Assembly (NCBI GenBank): GCA_904502165.1 | Contig: CAJGDB010000028.1 | Span: forward strand, 1-18,367 | Reading direction: 5' to 3' | Length of the DNA stretch: 18,367 nt | From: an uncultured Akkermansia sp. | GTDB lineage: Bacteria; Verrucomicrobiota; Verrucomicrobiia; Verrucomicrobiales; Akkermansiaceae | In this document: one piece after another, positions 6,929 through 13,941 of the stretch | How positions within the stretch are numbered: the stretch's first letter is position 1 | Layout: every line of letters begins with the position of its first letter | The notes under the pieces: model-generated | What the model was told of the DNA's origin: nothing | Database searches by the model: none | Seen by the model: only the letters and a program-made list of their open reading frames with translations | Translations under genes and position numbers: made by a program

Positions 6929-7918
6929 TCAGCACCGCCGGCGACGCGCCGCCAGTCCCACCAGAGCCAGGAGCCCCAGCGTAGCGGTAGCGGGCTCAGG
7001 AGCGAGCATCATCCCCCAGGTGTCCGATACTGCGGTATTGAAGAACGTAAAGCCGGTCAGATAGGTATCCTGACCATACCAGCCACTTTCTGTGGTAACC
7101 TGGTAGTACTCCTTTGTTACCGATGTCCCGTCTCCGAATGTCGTGGTCATCGTCAGTGTTGATTCCCCCAGCGCGGCATAGAAAATCCCGGAATCCTCAT
7201 GCTTACCATACTGATTGTCGTCCGAATCGGTTAGCCACATACCAATCAGGTTTCCATCCTCATTGAATTCAGCCCCCCAGAGCGTGACGGCATGCCCACC
7301 TATGTCGGTCTTAAGAGAGACAGACACACCCGCCCCGCCTGAAATGGCCTCTTTAAGAGTATAGCTCAGCCCAGTATACCCCTCGCGCTTGTTATCAACA
7401 TTGACCCCGGCATCTAAATCATTCATGAATCGCTGAAGATGGTCCACCCACTTATTTTCGTAGACCGACTCCAGGTTACCCTCCAGATACCGGTAATATC
7501 CTTCAAAGTAGGTATCTTTATTAATCGTCTTATTGATGATGGACTCATCTTCCATCGCCCATCCGGCATAGAACTCGGCATCCGGAGAACCATCGTATGA
7601 GTACCATCCTGTAAGCCACCACTGCATGGCGCCTATGGTGTTGCCACCCACATCACCACTGGTGCTTGCCTTGAATGTTGACCAGATAGCCTCGCCGGTG
7701 GGCGCTGCAGATGGTGTCACATAACGTTTCTGCCACCAGTTGATCACATTGCTGGCAGAGGCAGCCCAACACAGATTATTATCGCCATCTTCCGCTTTAG
7801 GATTACTCTTGTTATAATCCGTCCAGCCGGAATACTGGTCTACCCCGTCGAGCCAGACCGTTTCAGCCTGAGCCACACCCAGACACAGCAGCAATAGAAA
7901 AGAGAGAGATTTTTTCAT
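6929..7918 (-). CDS. IdeS/Mac-like secreted cysteine protease with PEP-CTERM sorting tail
   Basis: The 329-residue protein starts with a signal peptide (MKKSLSFLLLLCLGVAQA, cut near residue 18). The mature part resembles the IdeS/Mac family (peptidase family C66), whose streptococcal founder cleaves the IgG hinge. The matching landmarks are SGWTDYNKS with a candidate oxyanion lysine K37, NNLCWAASASNVINWW with catalytic C50, GGHAVTLWGAEF with H209, and WLTDSDDN with D231/D233, plus a late TGFTFFN. Their order and context are those of IdeS. The C-terminus is a PEP-CTERM tail: PEP at 307-309, a hydrophobic stretch, then RRRRC, which predicts export and surface sorting by an exosortase system. 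The start at 7918 is downstream of the predicted promoter; an in-frame ATG at 7963 is not. The true substrate is unknown; immunoglobulin is a hypothesis. This rests on recalled family motifs. Confidence 0.78.
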   Translation of the reverse strand: MKKSLSFLLLLCLGVAQAETVWLDGVDQYSGWTDYNKSNPKAEDGDNNLCWAASASNVINWWQKRYVTPSAAPTGEAIWSTFKASTSGDVGGNTIGAMQWWLTGWYSYDGSPDAEFYAGWAMEDESIINKTINKDTYFEGYYRYLEGNLESVYENKWVDHLQRFMNDLDAGVNVDNKREGYTGLSYTLKEAISGGAGVSVSLKTDIGGHAVTLWGAEFNEDGNLIGMWLTDSDDNQYGKHEDSGIFYAALGESTLTMTTTFGDGTSVTKEYYQVTTESGWYGQDTYLTGFTFFNTAVSDTWGMMLAPEPATATLGLLALVGLAARRRRC

Positions 7919-7950
7919 AAGAGCAATATGGCTTCCACCTACCATCTCAC

Positions 7951-7979
7951 ATAATGGCACCATCTGCGCTTCATTTCAA
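7951..7979 (-). promoter_or_regulatory. promoter of the IdeS-like protease gene
   Basis: On the minus strand TTGAAA (7979-7974), a 17-bp spacer and CATTAT (7956-7951) predict a start near 7944 and a 26-nt leader to the ATG at 7918. No Shine-Dalgarno sequence is seen. Confidence 0.6.
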
Positions 7980-8035
7980 GCAAAAAACAACAACAAAACG
8001 AAAAGCAGTCCGGCCAGACTGCGGTTACTTTTTCC

Positions 8036-8063
8036 TTGCAGAGGAGGCAAAGCATGCTAAAAT
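8036..8063 (+). promoter_or_regulatory. promoter of the nitroreductase-like gene, predicted leaderless
   Basis: TTGCAG (8036-8041), a 16-bp spacer and TAAAAT (8058-8063) predict a start at about 8070, next to the ATG at 8071. A GAGGAGG at 8041-8047 lies inside the spacer and would not be transcribed from this promoter. Confidence 0.5.
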
Positions 8064-8070
8064 GCAGAGC

Positions 8071-8682
8071 ATGTACAAGAACGTATTGAAAATCTGTGTA
8101 TTGGCCGGGGCGATGCTGCCCTGCTGGGGCACCGGAGAAGTAAAGGAACTGCCCGCCCCGGTGATGACCGGCGGTATGCCGCTCATGGAAGCCATTGCCA
8201 AGCGCCACTCTGCCCGCGATTATGATACCACCCGCACCATCGACGAACAGACCCTGGCGGAAATCCTGTGGGTAGCCTGGGGCAAGAGCCCGCACGGCAA
8301 GCGCACCATTCCTACTTCCCGCAACTTGCAGAACATGCAGCTCTTTGTGCTCACCCCCACCGGCACCTGGGAATACGACGGCATGGCGCACAAGCTCGTA
8401 AAAATCAACGATAAGAACCTCATCCCCCTCTGCGAACGCCAGGGTTTCGTGAAAAATGCCCCGCTGCACCTGCTCTACACCTGCCTGAACGACCGCGGCG
8501 GCGAGAACCACGTAGGCTCTGCCTACCAGAACGTGTACCTCTACTGCACCTCGCGCGGACTTTCCACCGTCATCCGCGCCATGATTGATAAAGAGGGCCT
8601 TAAAAAGGAAATCAACCTGCCGGAAAACCACAGCGTTGTTGTGCACCAATGCATCGGCTGGCCGGCAGCGGCGCAGAAATAA
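8071..8682 (+). CDS. exported nitroreductase/SagB-like FMN oxidoreductase family protein
   Basis: This 203-residue protein has an N-terminal export signal (MYKNVLKICVLAGAMLPCWG) followed by a nitroreductase fold, a family of FMN enzymes that use NAD(P)H. The family landmarks are RHSARDYDTTRTIDEQTLAEILW near residues 43-65, the TIPTSRNLQNMQLFVLTPTGTWEYDG block near 80-105 (typical of the SagB/ThcOx-like branch), and a short C-terminal HQCIGWPA segment. Nitroreductases are normally cytoplasmic, so an exported one is less usual. A methionine three codons upstream (8062) falls inside the predicted -10 box, so 8071 is preferred. There is no proper lipobox around the signal-peptide cysteine. It diverges from the protease gene and is closed by its own terminator. 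The substrate is unknown. Confidence 0.75.
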   Translation: MYKNVLKICVLAGAMLPCWGTGEVKELPAPVMTGGMPLMEAIAKRHSARDYDTTRTIDEQTLAEILWVAWGKSPHGKRTIPTSRNLQNMQLFVLTPTGTWEYDGMAHKLVKINDKNLIPLCERQGFVKNAPLHLLYTCLNDRGGENHVGSAYQNVYLYCTSRGLSTVIRAMIDKEGLKKEINLPENHSVVVHQCIGWPAAAQK

Positions 8683-8690
8683 CACCTCTG

Positions 8691-8722
8691 AAGGCGCTAC
8701 ACCCCGCAGGAGTAGCGCCTTT
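8691..8722 (+). terminator. terminator of the nitroreductase-like gene
   Basis: AAGGCGCTAC (8691-8700) pairs perfectly with GTAGCGCCTT (8712-8721), a 10-bp stem with an 11-nt loop, 8 bp after the stop codon. Confidence 0.75.
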
Positions 8723-8746
8723 GCCGTATTTTCCACCAAGTAAAAC

Positions 8747-8775
8747 TTGCCATTGCCCAAGGAATGGTGTACAGT
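8747..8775 (+). promoter_or_regulatory. promoter of the SLC13-kinase-porin operon
   Basis: TTGCCA (8747-8752), a 17-bp spacer and TACAGT (8770-8775) give a start near 8782 and an unusually long leader of about 82 nt to the ATG at 8864. Confidence 0.55.
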
Positions 8776-8782
8776 AACGGCT

Positions 8783-8842
8783 AGCACAAGCCTGTATCGC
8801 TCGCGCGCGAGGTGGTGTGCACCTGCACGCCCGACCTGTGCT
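8783..8842 (+). ncRNA. structured 5' leader, candidate cis-regulatory RNA
   Basis: Starting at the predicted first transcribed bases, the leader can fold as a three-way junction. A closing stem is AGCACA (8783-8788) with TGTGCT (8837-8842). A hairpin CTCG-CGCG-CGAG lies at 8800-8811. A second hairpin, 8814-8820 with 8825-8831, has 7 pairs including one T-G and an ACCT loop. It matches no riboswitch class I recognise. It may be a regulatory element of the operon. Confidence 0.4.
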
Positions 8843-8863
8843 GAGAACACAACATAAACCGAT

Positions 8864-10567
8864 ATGTCTCAGGTAACAAAAACAATAATCAAGTTGTTGG
8901 TTGTACTGCTGCTCAGCGGCAGCATGCTATTCATGCCCTTCGAAGAATGGGGCCTGCCGGTAAACCCGATTCAGACGCGAGTCATCGCCCTCTTTGTGTT
9001 TGCGGCTCTCATGTGGATTCTGGAGGTCATTCCGATCTGGACCACCTCCGTGCTGGTGATTACGCTGGCGCTGCTGGGCACCTCGAACACCTCTCTCAAT
9101 TTCCTCAAGGTTGATAAATTCGACACTCCCGCCATCCAGGCCATCGTGGCAGATGCCTACGGCCCCTCCGCTGGCGCCGAAGTTGTGAAGGCCACACAGG
9201 CCAGCGTGGTGGACAAGCTTAAGAAAGCAACCAACATCACCCCGGACGTTGTACGCAGCACCATCAACACCGCCATTCTTGCCCCCGTGGTAGCTGGCAA
9301 GGCTACAGGCGATGCCGCCACTGCACTGAAGGAAGCTGCCGGTCGCCTGTATGAAGGCGAAGTAAGCGCCCGCATCTCCAAACTCGACCTGGTGAACCAG
9401 ACCCAGCAGAAGAGCATCTTCGCTACCTTTGCAGACCCCATTATCATCCTGTTCCTGGGTGGGTTCTTCCTGGCAGATGCTGCCACCAAGTTCCGCCTGG
9501 ACATCAACCTGGCCCGCGTGCTGCTCAAGCCCTTCGGCACCAACCCGAAGTATGTGCTGCTGGGTCTCATGAGCGTAACGGCTCTGTTCTCCATGTTCAT
9601 GAGCAACACCGCCACCGCCGCCATGATGCTGGCCCTGCTCACCCCGGTGCTGGCCCTGTTCAAGCCGGAGGACCGCGGCCGTGCCGCCTTTGCGCTCTGC
9701 ATTCCGATTGGCGCCAACGTGGGTGGCATCGGCACCCCCATCGGCACCCCGCCCAACGCCATTGCCCTCAAGTTCATGCAGGAGAACGGCTGGAACGTAA
9801 CCTTCGGTGACTGGATGATGTTCGGCATTCCCTTCGTGGTCATCATGCTGATTATCGGCTGGGTCATTCTTCTCAAGATGTTCCCCATTTCCCAGAAGAG
9901 CCTTGATCTGGCTAAGGAAATGAAGGGTAAGTTCATGACCACTCCCAAGGCCTGGGTTGTGTATGCAACCTTCATCGTGACCATCCTCCTGTGGGTAATT
10001 CCCAAGCAGTACCATGGTCTGGATGCCAACAGCGTGGCCATCATCCCCATTGCCGTGTTCTCTGTGACGGGTGTCATCACCGCTAAGGATCTCCGCTCCA
10101 TGAGCTGGGATGTGCTCTGGCTGGTAGCCGGCGGTTTTGCCCTGGGTGTGGCTCTGGGTGAAACCAAGCTCGCCAGCGATCTCATCAACGCCATTCCGTT
10201 TGCCGAATGGAACAGCATGGCCCTCATCGTGGGTTCCAGCCTCATCTGCCTCTTCATGGCCACCTTCATGAGCCACACGGCCACCGCCGCCCTGCTCATG
10301 CCCATCATGGCCTCTGTTGCAGCCGGCATGGTGGCAGGCGGTTCCATGGATGCCCCCGGTGCCATCGGTCTGCTGGTAACCATCGCCTTTGCCTCCTCCC
10401 TGGGTATGGCTCTGCCGATTTCCACCCCGCCCAACGCCATGGCTTATGCCACCGGCCACGTGGAGCAGAAGGGCATGGCTATTTCCGGCACCATCCTGTG
10501 CCTGATTGGCCTGGCTCTCTCCATCGGCCTCATGGCACTGCTGGGCAGCGTCGGCTTCTTTGGCTGA
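8864..10567 (+). CDS. SLC13/DASS family anion permease with a soluble insertion
   Basis: This is an inner-membrane, probably sodium-coupled, transporter of the divalent anion family (dicarboxylates, citrate, sulfate or phosphate). The 567-residue protein shows the family's inverted repeat of substrate and sodium loops: SNTATA at 247-252 with GTPPNA at 294-299, and SHTATA at 470-475 with STPPNA at 520-525. The second SNT is SHT, replacing an asparagine that in VcINDY-type members lies at the sodium site. Between the second hydrophobic segment and the first re-entrant region (about 83-187) there is a mainly hydrophilic, helix-prone, alanine-rich insertion that the core fold does not need. It heads a tight operon with a kinase, a receiver protein and a porin. 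The actual substrate cannot be told from sequence. Confidence 0.88.
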   Translation: MSQVTKTIIKLLVVLLLSGSMLFMPFEEWGLPVNPIQTRVIALFVFAALMWILEVIPIWTTSVLVITLALLGTSNTSLNFLKVDKFDTPAIQAIVADAYGPSAGAEVVKATQASVVDKLKKATNITPDVVRSTINTAILAPVVAGKATGDAATALKEAAGRLYEGEVSARISKLDLVNQTQQKSIFATFADPIIILFLGGFFLADAATKFRLDINLARVLLKPFGTNPKYVLLGLMSVTALFSMFMSNTATAAMMLALLTPVLALFKPEDRGRAAFALCIPIGANVGGIGTPIGTPPNAIALKFMQENGWNVTFGDWMMFGIPFVVIMLIIGWVILLKMFPISQKSLDLAKEMKGKFMTTPKAWVVYATFIVTILLWVIPKQYHGLDANSVAIIPIAVFSVTGVITAKDLRSMSWDVLWLVAGGFALGVALGETKLASDLINAIPFAEWNSMALIVGSSLICLFMATFMSHTATAALLMPIMASVAAGMVAGGSMDAPGAIGLLVTIAFASSLGMALPISTPPNAMAYATGHVEQKGMAISGTILCLIGLALSIGLMALLGSVGFFG

Positions 10568-10588
10568 TACCCCACCTGATGATTCCTC

Positions 10589-12022
10589 ATGCACGCCCTG
10601 CCTGAACAGATCCTCGAACCTCTGAAGCGCATCAATGCGGTGTACTTCAGCGACCCCGGGCGCACCATCGAGCTTGCCGAAGGCGAGACGCTGGTGAGCC
10701 AGGGCGAGGAATGCCACCGCGTCTACTACGTGCAGAAGGGGTGCTTTGCTGCTTTCCGCCGGGCCGATTCCTACGCAGGAGTCGACCTGCCGGTAGAAAG
10801 CAGCACCCGCGGGTATGAGGTATTCCGTGCAGAGGAGGGTTCCTACGTCTGCGTGCAGGCCTTTTTCTCCCGTTCCTACCACAGCTCCAACTACATTGTG
10901 GCGCTGGAAGACTCCGTGGTCACCTATGTGGATGACACCACGGAGGTGGTGGAACCGGAAACCTACGGCTGTTTTGAACGCCAGTTCATCCCGGTGCTGG
11001 TGCATGAACTGGCAGCCCGCAACTCCCGCATCTTCACCAAGACTTCGGAAAAGGAAGAGGCTCTGCGTGTGCTGCAGCGCGCCGAAATGGCCAGCACGCT
11101 CGCCCAGCTTTCTGCCGGCATTGCCCATGAACTCAATAATGCCGTGGGAGTCATTTCCCGCCGCACGGAATTTGTGGCAGACAGCCTGCAGGAATACCTG
11201 GAAGACGACGATAAGAATAACGCCCTGCTCTTCACCTACGGATTCGAGGACAACTCCTTCGTCTCCGCCAGCGAACTGCGCCAGGCCGCGCGCACATACG
11301 AGCGCGAGCTGGATTTGCCGCAAGAAGCCGCCAAGGTGATGGCCCACATCTTCCCGGATACGGCTGAAGGCCGGAAGCAGCCCGGCAAATTCATCCGCAA
11401 CCTCAGGAAGAACTACCGGTTCTGGGAGCTGGGGCACGACCTGCGCGACATGCGGATGGCCTCCAAGCTGGCCACTGGCATTGTACGTGCAGTGAAGCTG
11501 CTGGGTGGTGGCAACAGCACCCGCGAACCCGATGTGAATGTGGAGCAGAGTGTGAGAGATGCACTTAATCTGCTGCACAACAAACTCAAGAGGGTAGATG
11601 TAAGCACCCATTTCTCCCCCCTTCCCGGACTTACAGCAGACGTCACCGAACTGGTGCAGGTCTGGAGCAACATCATCAAGAACGCCTGCGATGCCATGGA
11701 ACAGGGGCATACCGAACACCCCGCCCTCCGCATCACCGCGGAATGCTGCCATGTACAGGGTGTTCAGCTCCTGCCCACAGAGTATATCTCCGTCACCATT
11801 GCCAACAACGGCCCCTCTATCGACGAGGAAAACCTCAATAAAATATTCAACCCTAACTTTACCACCAAGAAACTGGGCCTCGATTTCGGGCTCGGGCTTG
11901 GCCTGGCCATTGTCCGCCGTGTGGTAGACAGCTACAACGGCACCATCGAAGTGCGGAGCAACGACCAGGAAACCTCATTCACCATTAACATTCCTACCTC
12001 TAACATCTATGGAAACGCTTAA
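10589..12022 (+). CDS. histidine kinase with N-terminal cyclic-nucleotide-binding-like domain
   Basis: This is a 477-residue soluble sensor kinase with no transmembrane segment. Residues 15-120 resemble a CRP-type beta-barrel (LAEGETLVSQGEECHRVYYVQKGCFAAFRR). However, the phosphate-binding cassette expected after it reads YVCVQAFFSRSYHSSNYIVAL and lacks the canonical GE...R-A residues, so cAMP binding is doubtful. The dimerisation/phosphoacceptor helix has H180 in SAGIAHELNNAVG, NtrB-like. The ATPase domain has the N-box SNIIKNACDAME at 360-371, NNGPS at 406-410 and GLGLGLAIVRR at 434-444. Between H180 and the ATPase is an unusually long region (about 195-300) holding charged, helical sequence. 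The ATG lies 21 bp after the permease stop, and the 3' end overlaps the receiver gene by 14 bp. The signal is unknown; permease activity or a metabolite is plausible. Confidence 0.87.
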   Translation: MHALPEQILEPLKRINAVYFSDPGRTIELAEGETLVSQGEECHRVYYVQKGCFAAFRRADSYAGVDLPVESSTRGYEVFRAEEGSYVCVQAFFSRSYHSSNYIVALEDSVVTYVDDTTEVVEPETYGCFERQFIPVLVHELAARNSRIFTKTSEKEEALRVLQRAEMASTLAQLSAGIAHELNNAVGVISRRTEFVADSLQEYLEDDDKNNALLFTYGFEDNSFVSASELRQAARTYERELDLPQEAAKVMAHIFPDTAEGRKQPGKFIRNLRKNYRFWELGHDLRDMRMASKLATGIVRAVKLLGGGNSTREPDVNVEQSVRDALNLLHNKLKRVDVSTHFSPLPGLTADVTELVQVWSNIIKNACDAMEQGHTEHPALRITAECCHVQGVQLLPTEYISVTIANNGPSIDEENLNKIFNPNFTTKKLGLDFGLGLGLAIVRRVVDSYNGTIEVRSNDQETSFTINIPTSNIYGNA

Positions 12023-12482
12023 TATCATTTGTGTAGACGACCAGCAGGAAGTGCTGGATTCCGTGATGCGCGACCTGCGTCCCCTCACCAGCCATGTGCG
12101 CCTGGAGGAAGCCTCCAGCGTGGCAGACTGCATGCAGCTCATTGAACAGATTGACGACGATGGCAACCATGTTGCCCTGGTGATTTCTGACCAGGTGATG
12201 CCCGGTGAAACCGGCACCGAACTGCTGGGCAAGATTGCCGCCGACCGCCGCTTTGCCAAGACCCGCAAGGTTCTGCTCACCGGCCAGGCCACCCATGCCG
12301 ACACCATCAACGCCATCAACGACGGCCACATCGACAACTATATCGAAAAGCCCTGGCAGCCCGAAAAACTGCTGGCTGTGGTGAAGCGTCTGCTGACTCT
12401 CTATGTGCTGGATGCTGGTCTGGACCACACCGAATACATGCCGGTGCTGGATGCCGCCACCCTGTTCTCCAAGCTGCGCTGA
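12009..12482 (+). CDS. stand-alone receiver-domain response regulator
   Basis: This 157-residue protein consists of a receiver domain with no DNA-binding output. The acidic pair is D10/D11 and the phosphoacceptor is D61 in LVISDQVMPG. T91 is in VLLTGQA and K114 in IEKPW, followed by a short helical tail (about 120-157). The INDGHIDNYIEKPW stretch is typical of receivers from the RpfG/HD-GYP type and phosphorelay groups. It overlaps the kinase gene by 14 bp, making it the obvious partner for H180. Lacking an output domain, it must act by protein contact: on another phosphorelay protein, on the kinase, or on the permease. Which of these applies cannot be read from the window. Confidence 0.87.
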   Translation: METLNIICVDDQQEVLDSVMRDLRPLTSHVRLEEASSVADCMQLIEQIDDDGNHVALVISDQVMPGETGTELLGKIAADRRFAKTRKVLLTGQATHADTINAINDGHIDNYIEKPWQPEKLLAVVKRLLTLYVLDAGLDHTEYMPVLDAATLFSKLR

Positions 12483-12488
12483 TACACC

Positions 12489-13760
12489 ATGAAAGCAGCC
12501 ACATTCTCCCTGCTCCTCGCCGGCACAGCCTGTGCCGGTGATGCCATAACCCTGAACACAAAGCCCGCCCCCACCGACTGGGTAGAGGCCGTGAAGCAGG
12601 CTCTGGTGGTATATGAGAACAAGGACACCTTCATCACCAAGGTTGCCCTGACCACCCGCCAGCAGTGGCAGATGGCCAGCGTGCAGCCCAACGGCAGCAA
12701 CGGCCTGCACATCAAAAATGGTGGCACTCCCTACAACGATGAATTCCGCCGCAACTGGATTGGCGCCAATGTGTACACCCGCACCGGTACCCAGTTCCAC
12801 ACCTACGTGCGCATCGGCGGGCTTCCCGTGCGCGACACCTACTCCGGTGGCTTCACCAAAAAGAACTACTCCTATACCGGGTTCTATGATATCTGGCTGA
12901 AGCAGCAGATTTCTTCCGTGAAGGGCCTCAGCGTCCGCGCAGGTAAATTTGCGCCGGCCTTCACCTCTGATTTCCGCATGTCTAACGCCAGCATGCCCTG
13001 CGTAGAGCGCTCATTCATTGCCAACCAGTTCGGGCTGGATACCAACTGGGGTGTGGAGGTAAACTACACCGCGCCGGATAAGAACAACATCCTCTACATG
13101 CAGCTCATGGCCAATGACCGAGCCAGCGGCTCTTGTGCACCTGCTCACCGCGACAAATACGGACGCGGTGATGGATTCAAGGGTGAGTTCGGCTGGGAGG
13201 ACAAGTGCTTCGCCATTCTGGGCGGCACGCACAAGTTCAACGTCAGCGAAAGTGGGTACCATGCCATCTCTGCAGAATACATGCACGATTTCAGCAGCAA
13301 GTACCACGGCAACAAACCCGGCAGCAACAACTATGGGTTCGGCTTCAAGGATGCACTCTCCATCGGCTACGAAATCAAGCAGAATAAGCTCACCTTCACC
13401 GCTAATGCCGTGGCTGCCTTTGAGCAGCAGAACGGCAACGGCTCCAACAACGTGGGCATTCAGCTGCAGCCGGTGTACGCCATTCATCCCAACGTGGACC
13501 TCGTATTCCGCTACACGGGCATGACCGGCGATGGTGCCTGCAAGCTGGCTGCAGACCGCTACATCTGCACCCAGTCTACCGCCAGCAGCTGGGTAGACAG
13601 CATCCACGCCTTCTACTTCGGCGTGAACCTGTATGCTTCTGCCAAGTACAAGGATGCCGCGCGTCTCATGTTTGGCGCCGAATACGCCACCGCCCGCAAG
13701 GACGGCAAGGACCACTACAACGGCTGGGAATACACCACCGCTGTGCGTTTCAACTTCTGA
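12489..13760 (+). CDS. outer-membrane porin, OprO/OprP-like
   Basis: This 423-residue beta-barrel protein has a signal peptide (MKAATFSLLLAGTACAG, cut near 17) and ends in phenylalanine (TAVRFNF), the usual signal for outer-membrane insertion. Alternating amphipathic strands run throughout. GLSVRAGKFAPAFTSDF (146-162) followed by ERSFIANQFGLDTNWGVEVNY (173-193) resembles phosphate-selective porin O/P-type proteins. Mature cysteines at 171, 216, 240, 351 and 360 are uncommon in porins; the last two could close a loop. The gene follows the receiver gene by 6 bp and closes the operon, with a strong terminator after it. It probably lets the permease's substrate cross the outer membrane. OprO/P likeness is moderate, and anion specificity is inferred. 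Confidence 0.75.
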   Translation: MKAATFSLLLAGTACAGDAITLNTKPAPTDWVEAVKQALVVYENKDTFITKVALTTRQQWQMASVQPNGSNGLHIKNGGTPYNDEFRRNWIGANVYTRTGTQFHTYVRIGGLPVRDTYSGGFTKKNYSYTGFYDIWLKQQISSVKGLSVRAGKFAPAFTSDFRMSNASMPCVERSFIANQFGLDTNWGVEVNYTAPDKNNILYMQLMANDRASGSCAPAHRDKYGRGDGFKGEFGWEDKCFAILGGTHKFNVSESGYHAISAEYMHDFSSKYHGNKPGSNNYGFGFKDALSIGYEIKQNKLTFTANAVAAFEQQNGNGSNNVGIQLQPVYAIHPNVDLVFRYTGMTGDGACKLAADRYICTQSTASSWVDSIHAFYFGVNLYASAKYKDAARLMFGAEYATARKDGKDHYNGWEYTTAVRFNF

Positions 13761-13784
13761 AGTCCGGTTACACAGCTATTTCTC

Positions 13785-13815
13785 AAAGCCCCTGCCCGCC
13801 ACGGCAGGGGCTTTC
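13785..13815 (+). terminator. terminator of the SLC13-kinase-porin operon
   Basis: AAAGCCCCTGCC (13785-13796) pairs perfectly with GGCAGGGGCTTT (13803-13814), a 12-bp stem with a 6-nt loop, 24 bp after the porin stop. Confidence 0.85.
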
Positions 13816-13890
13816 TGCATGCCTCAGGAAGAGGGCGACACAGAGTGTTACGCAGGCTCTCCGGCACCCCCGCGTTCTGCATCAGCTAAA

Positions 13891-13920
13891 CGCCCCGGCC
13901 GGGGTAACCCGACCGGGGCG
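13891..13920 (-). terminator. terminator of the PiT permease gene
   Basis: CGCCCCGG (13891-13898) pairs with CCGGGGCG (13913-13920), with a further GGG/CCC inside. It lies 21 bp beyond the PiT stop on the minus strand. Confidence 0.65.
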
Positions 13921-13941
13921 GTACTTATCCGGCACAAAGCC

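Noticed and set aside
7919..7963. Longer N-terminus of the IdeS-like protease starting at 7963
   Set aside because: It would put residues before the signal peptide and lies upstream of the predicted transcription start.
8927..11752. A 941-codon open frame on the minus strand
   Set aside because: It runs antisense across both the SLC13 permease and the kinase, which have clear family motifs. Its composition (many G, H, A) is the usual shadow of GC-rich genes.
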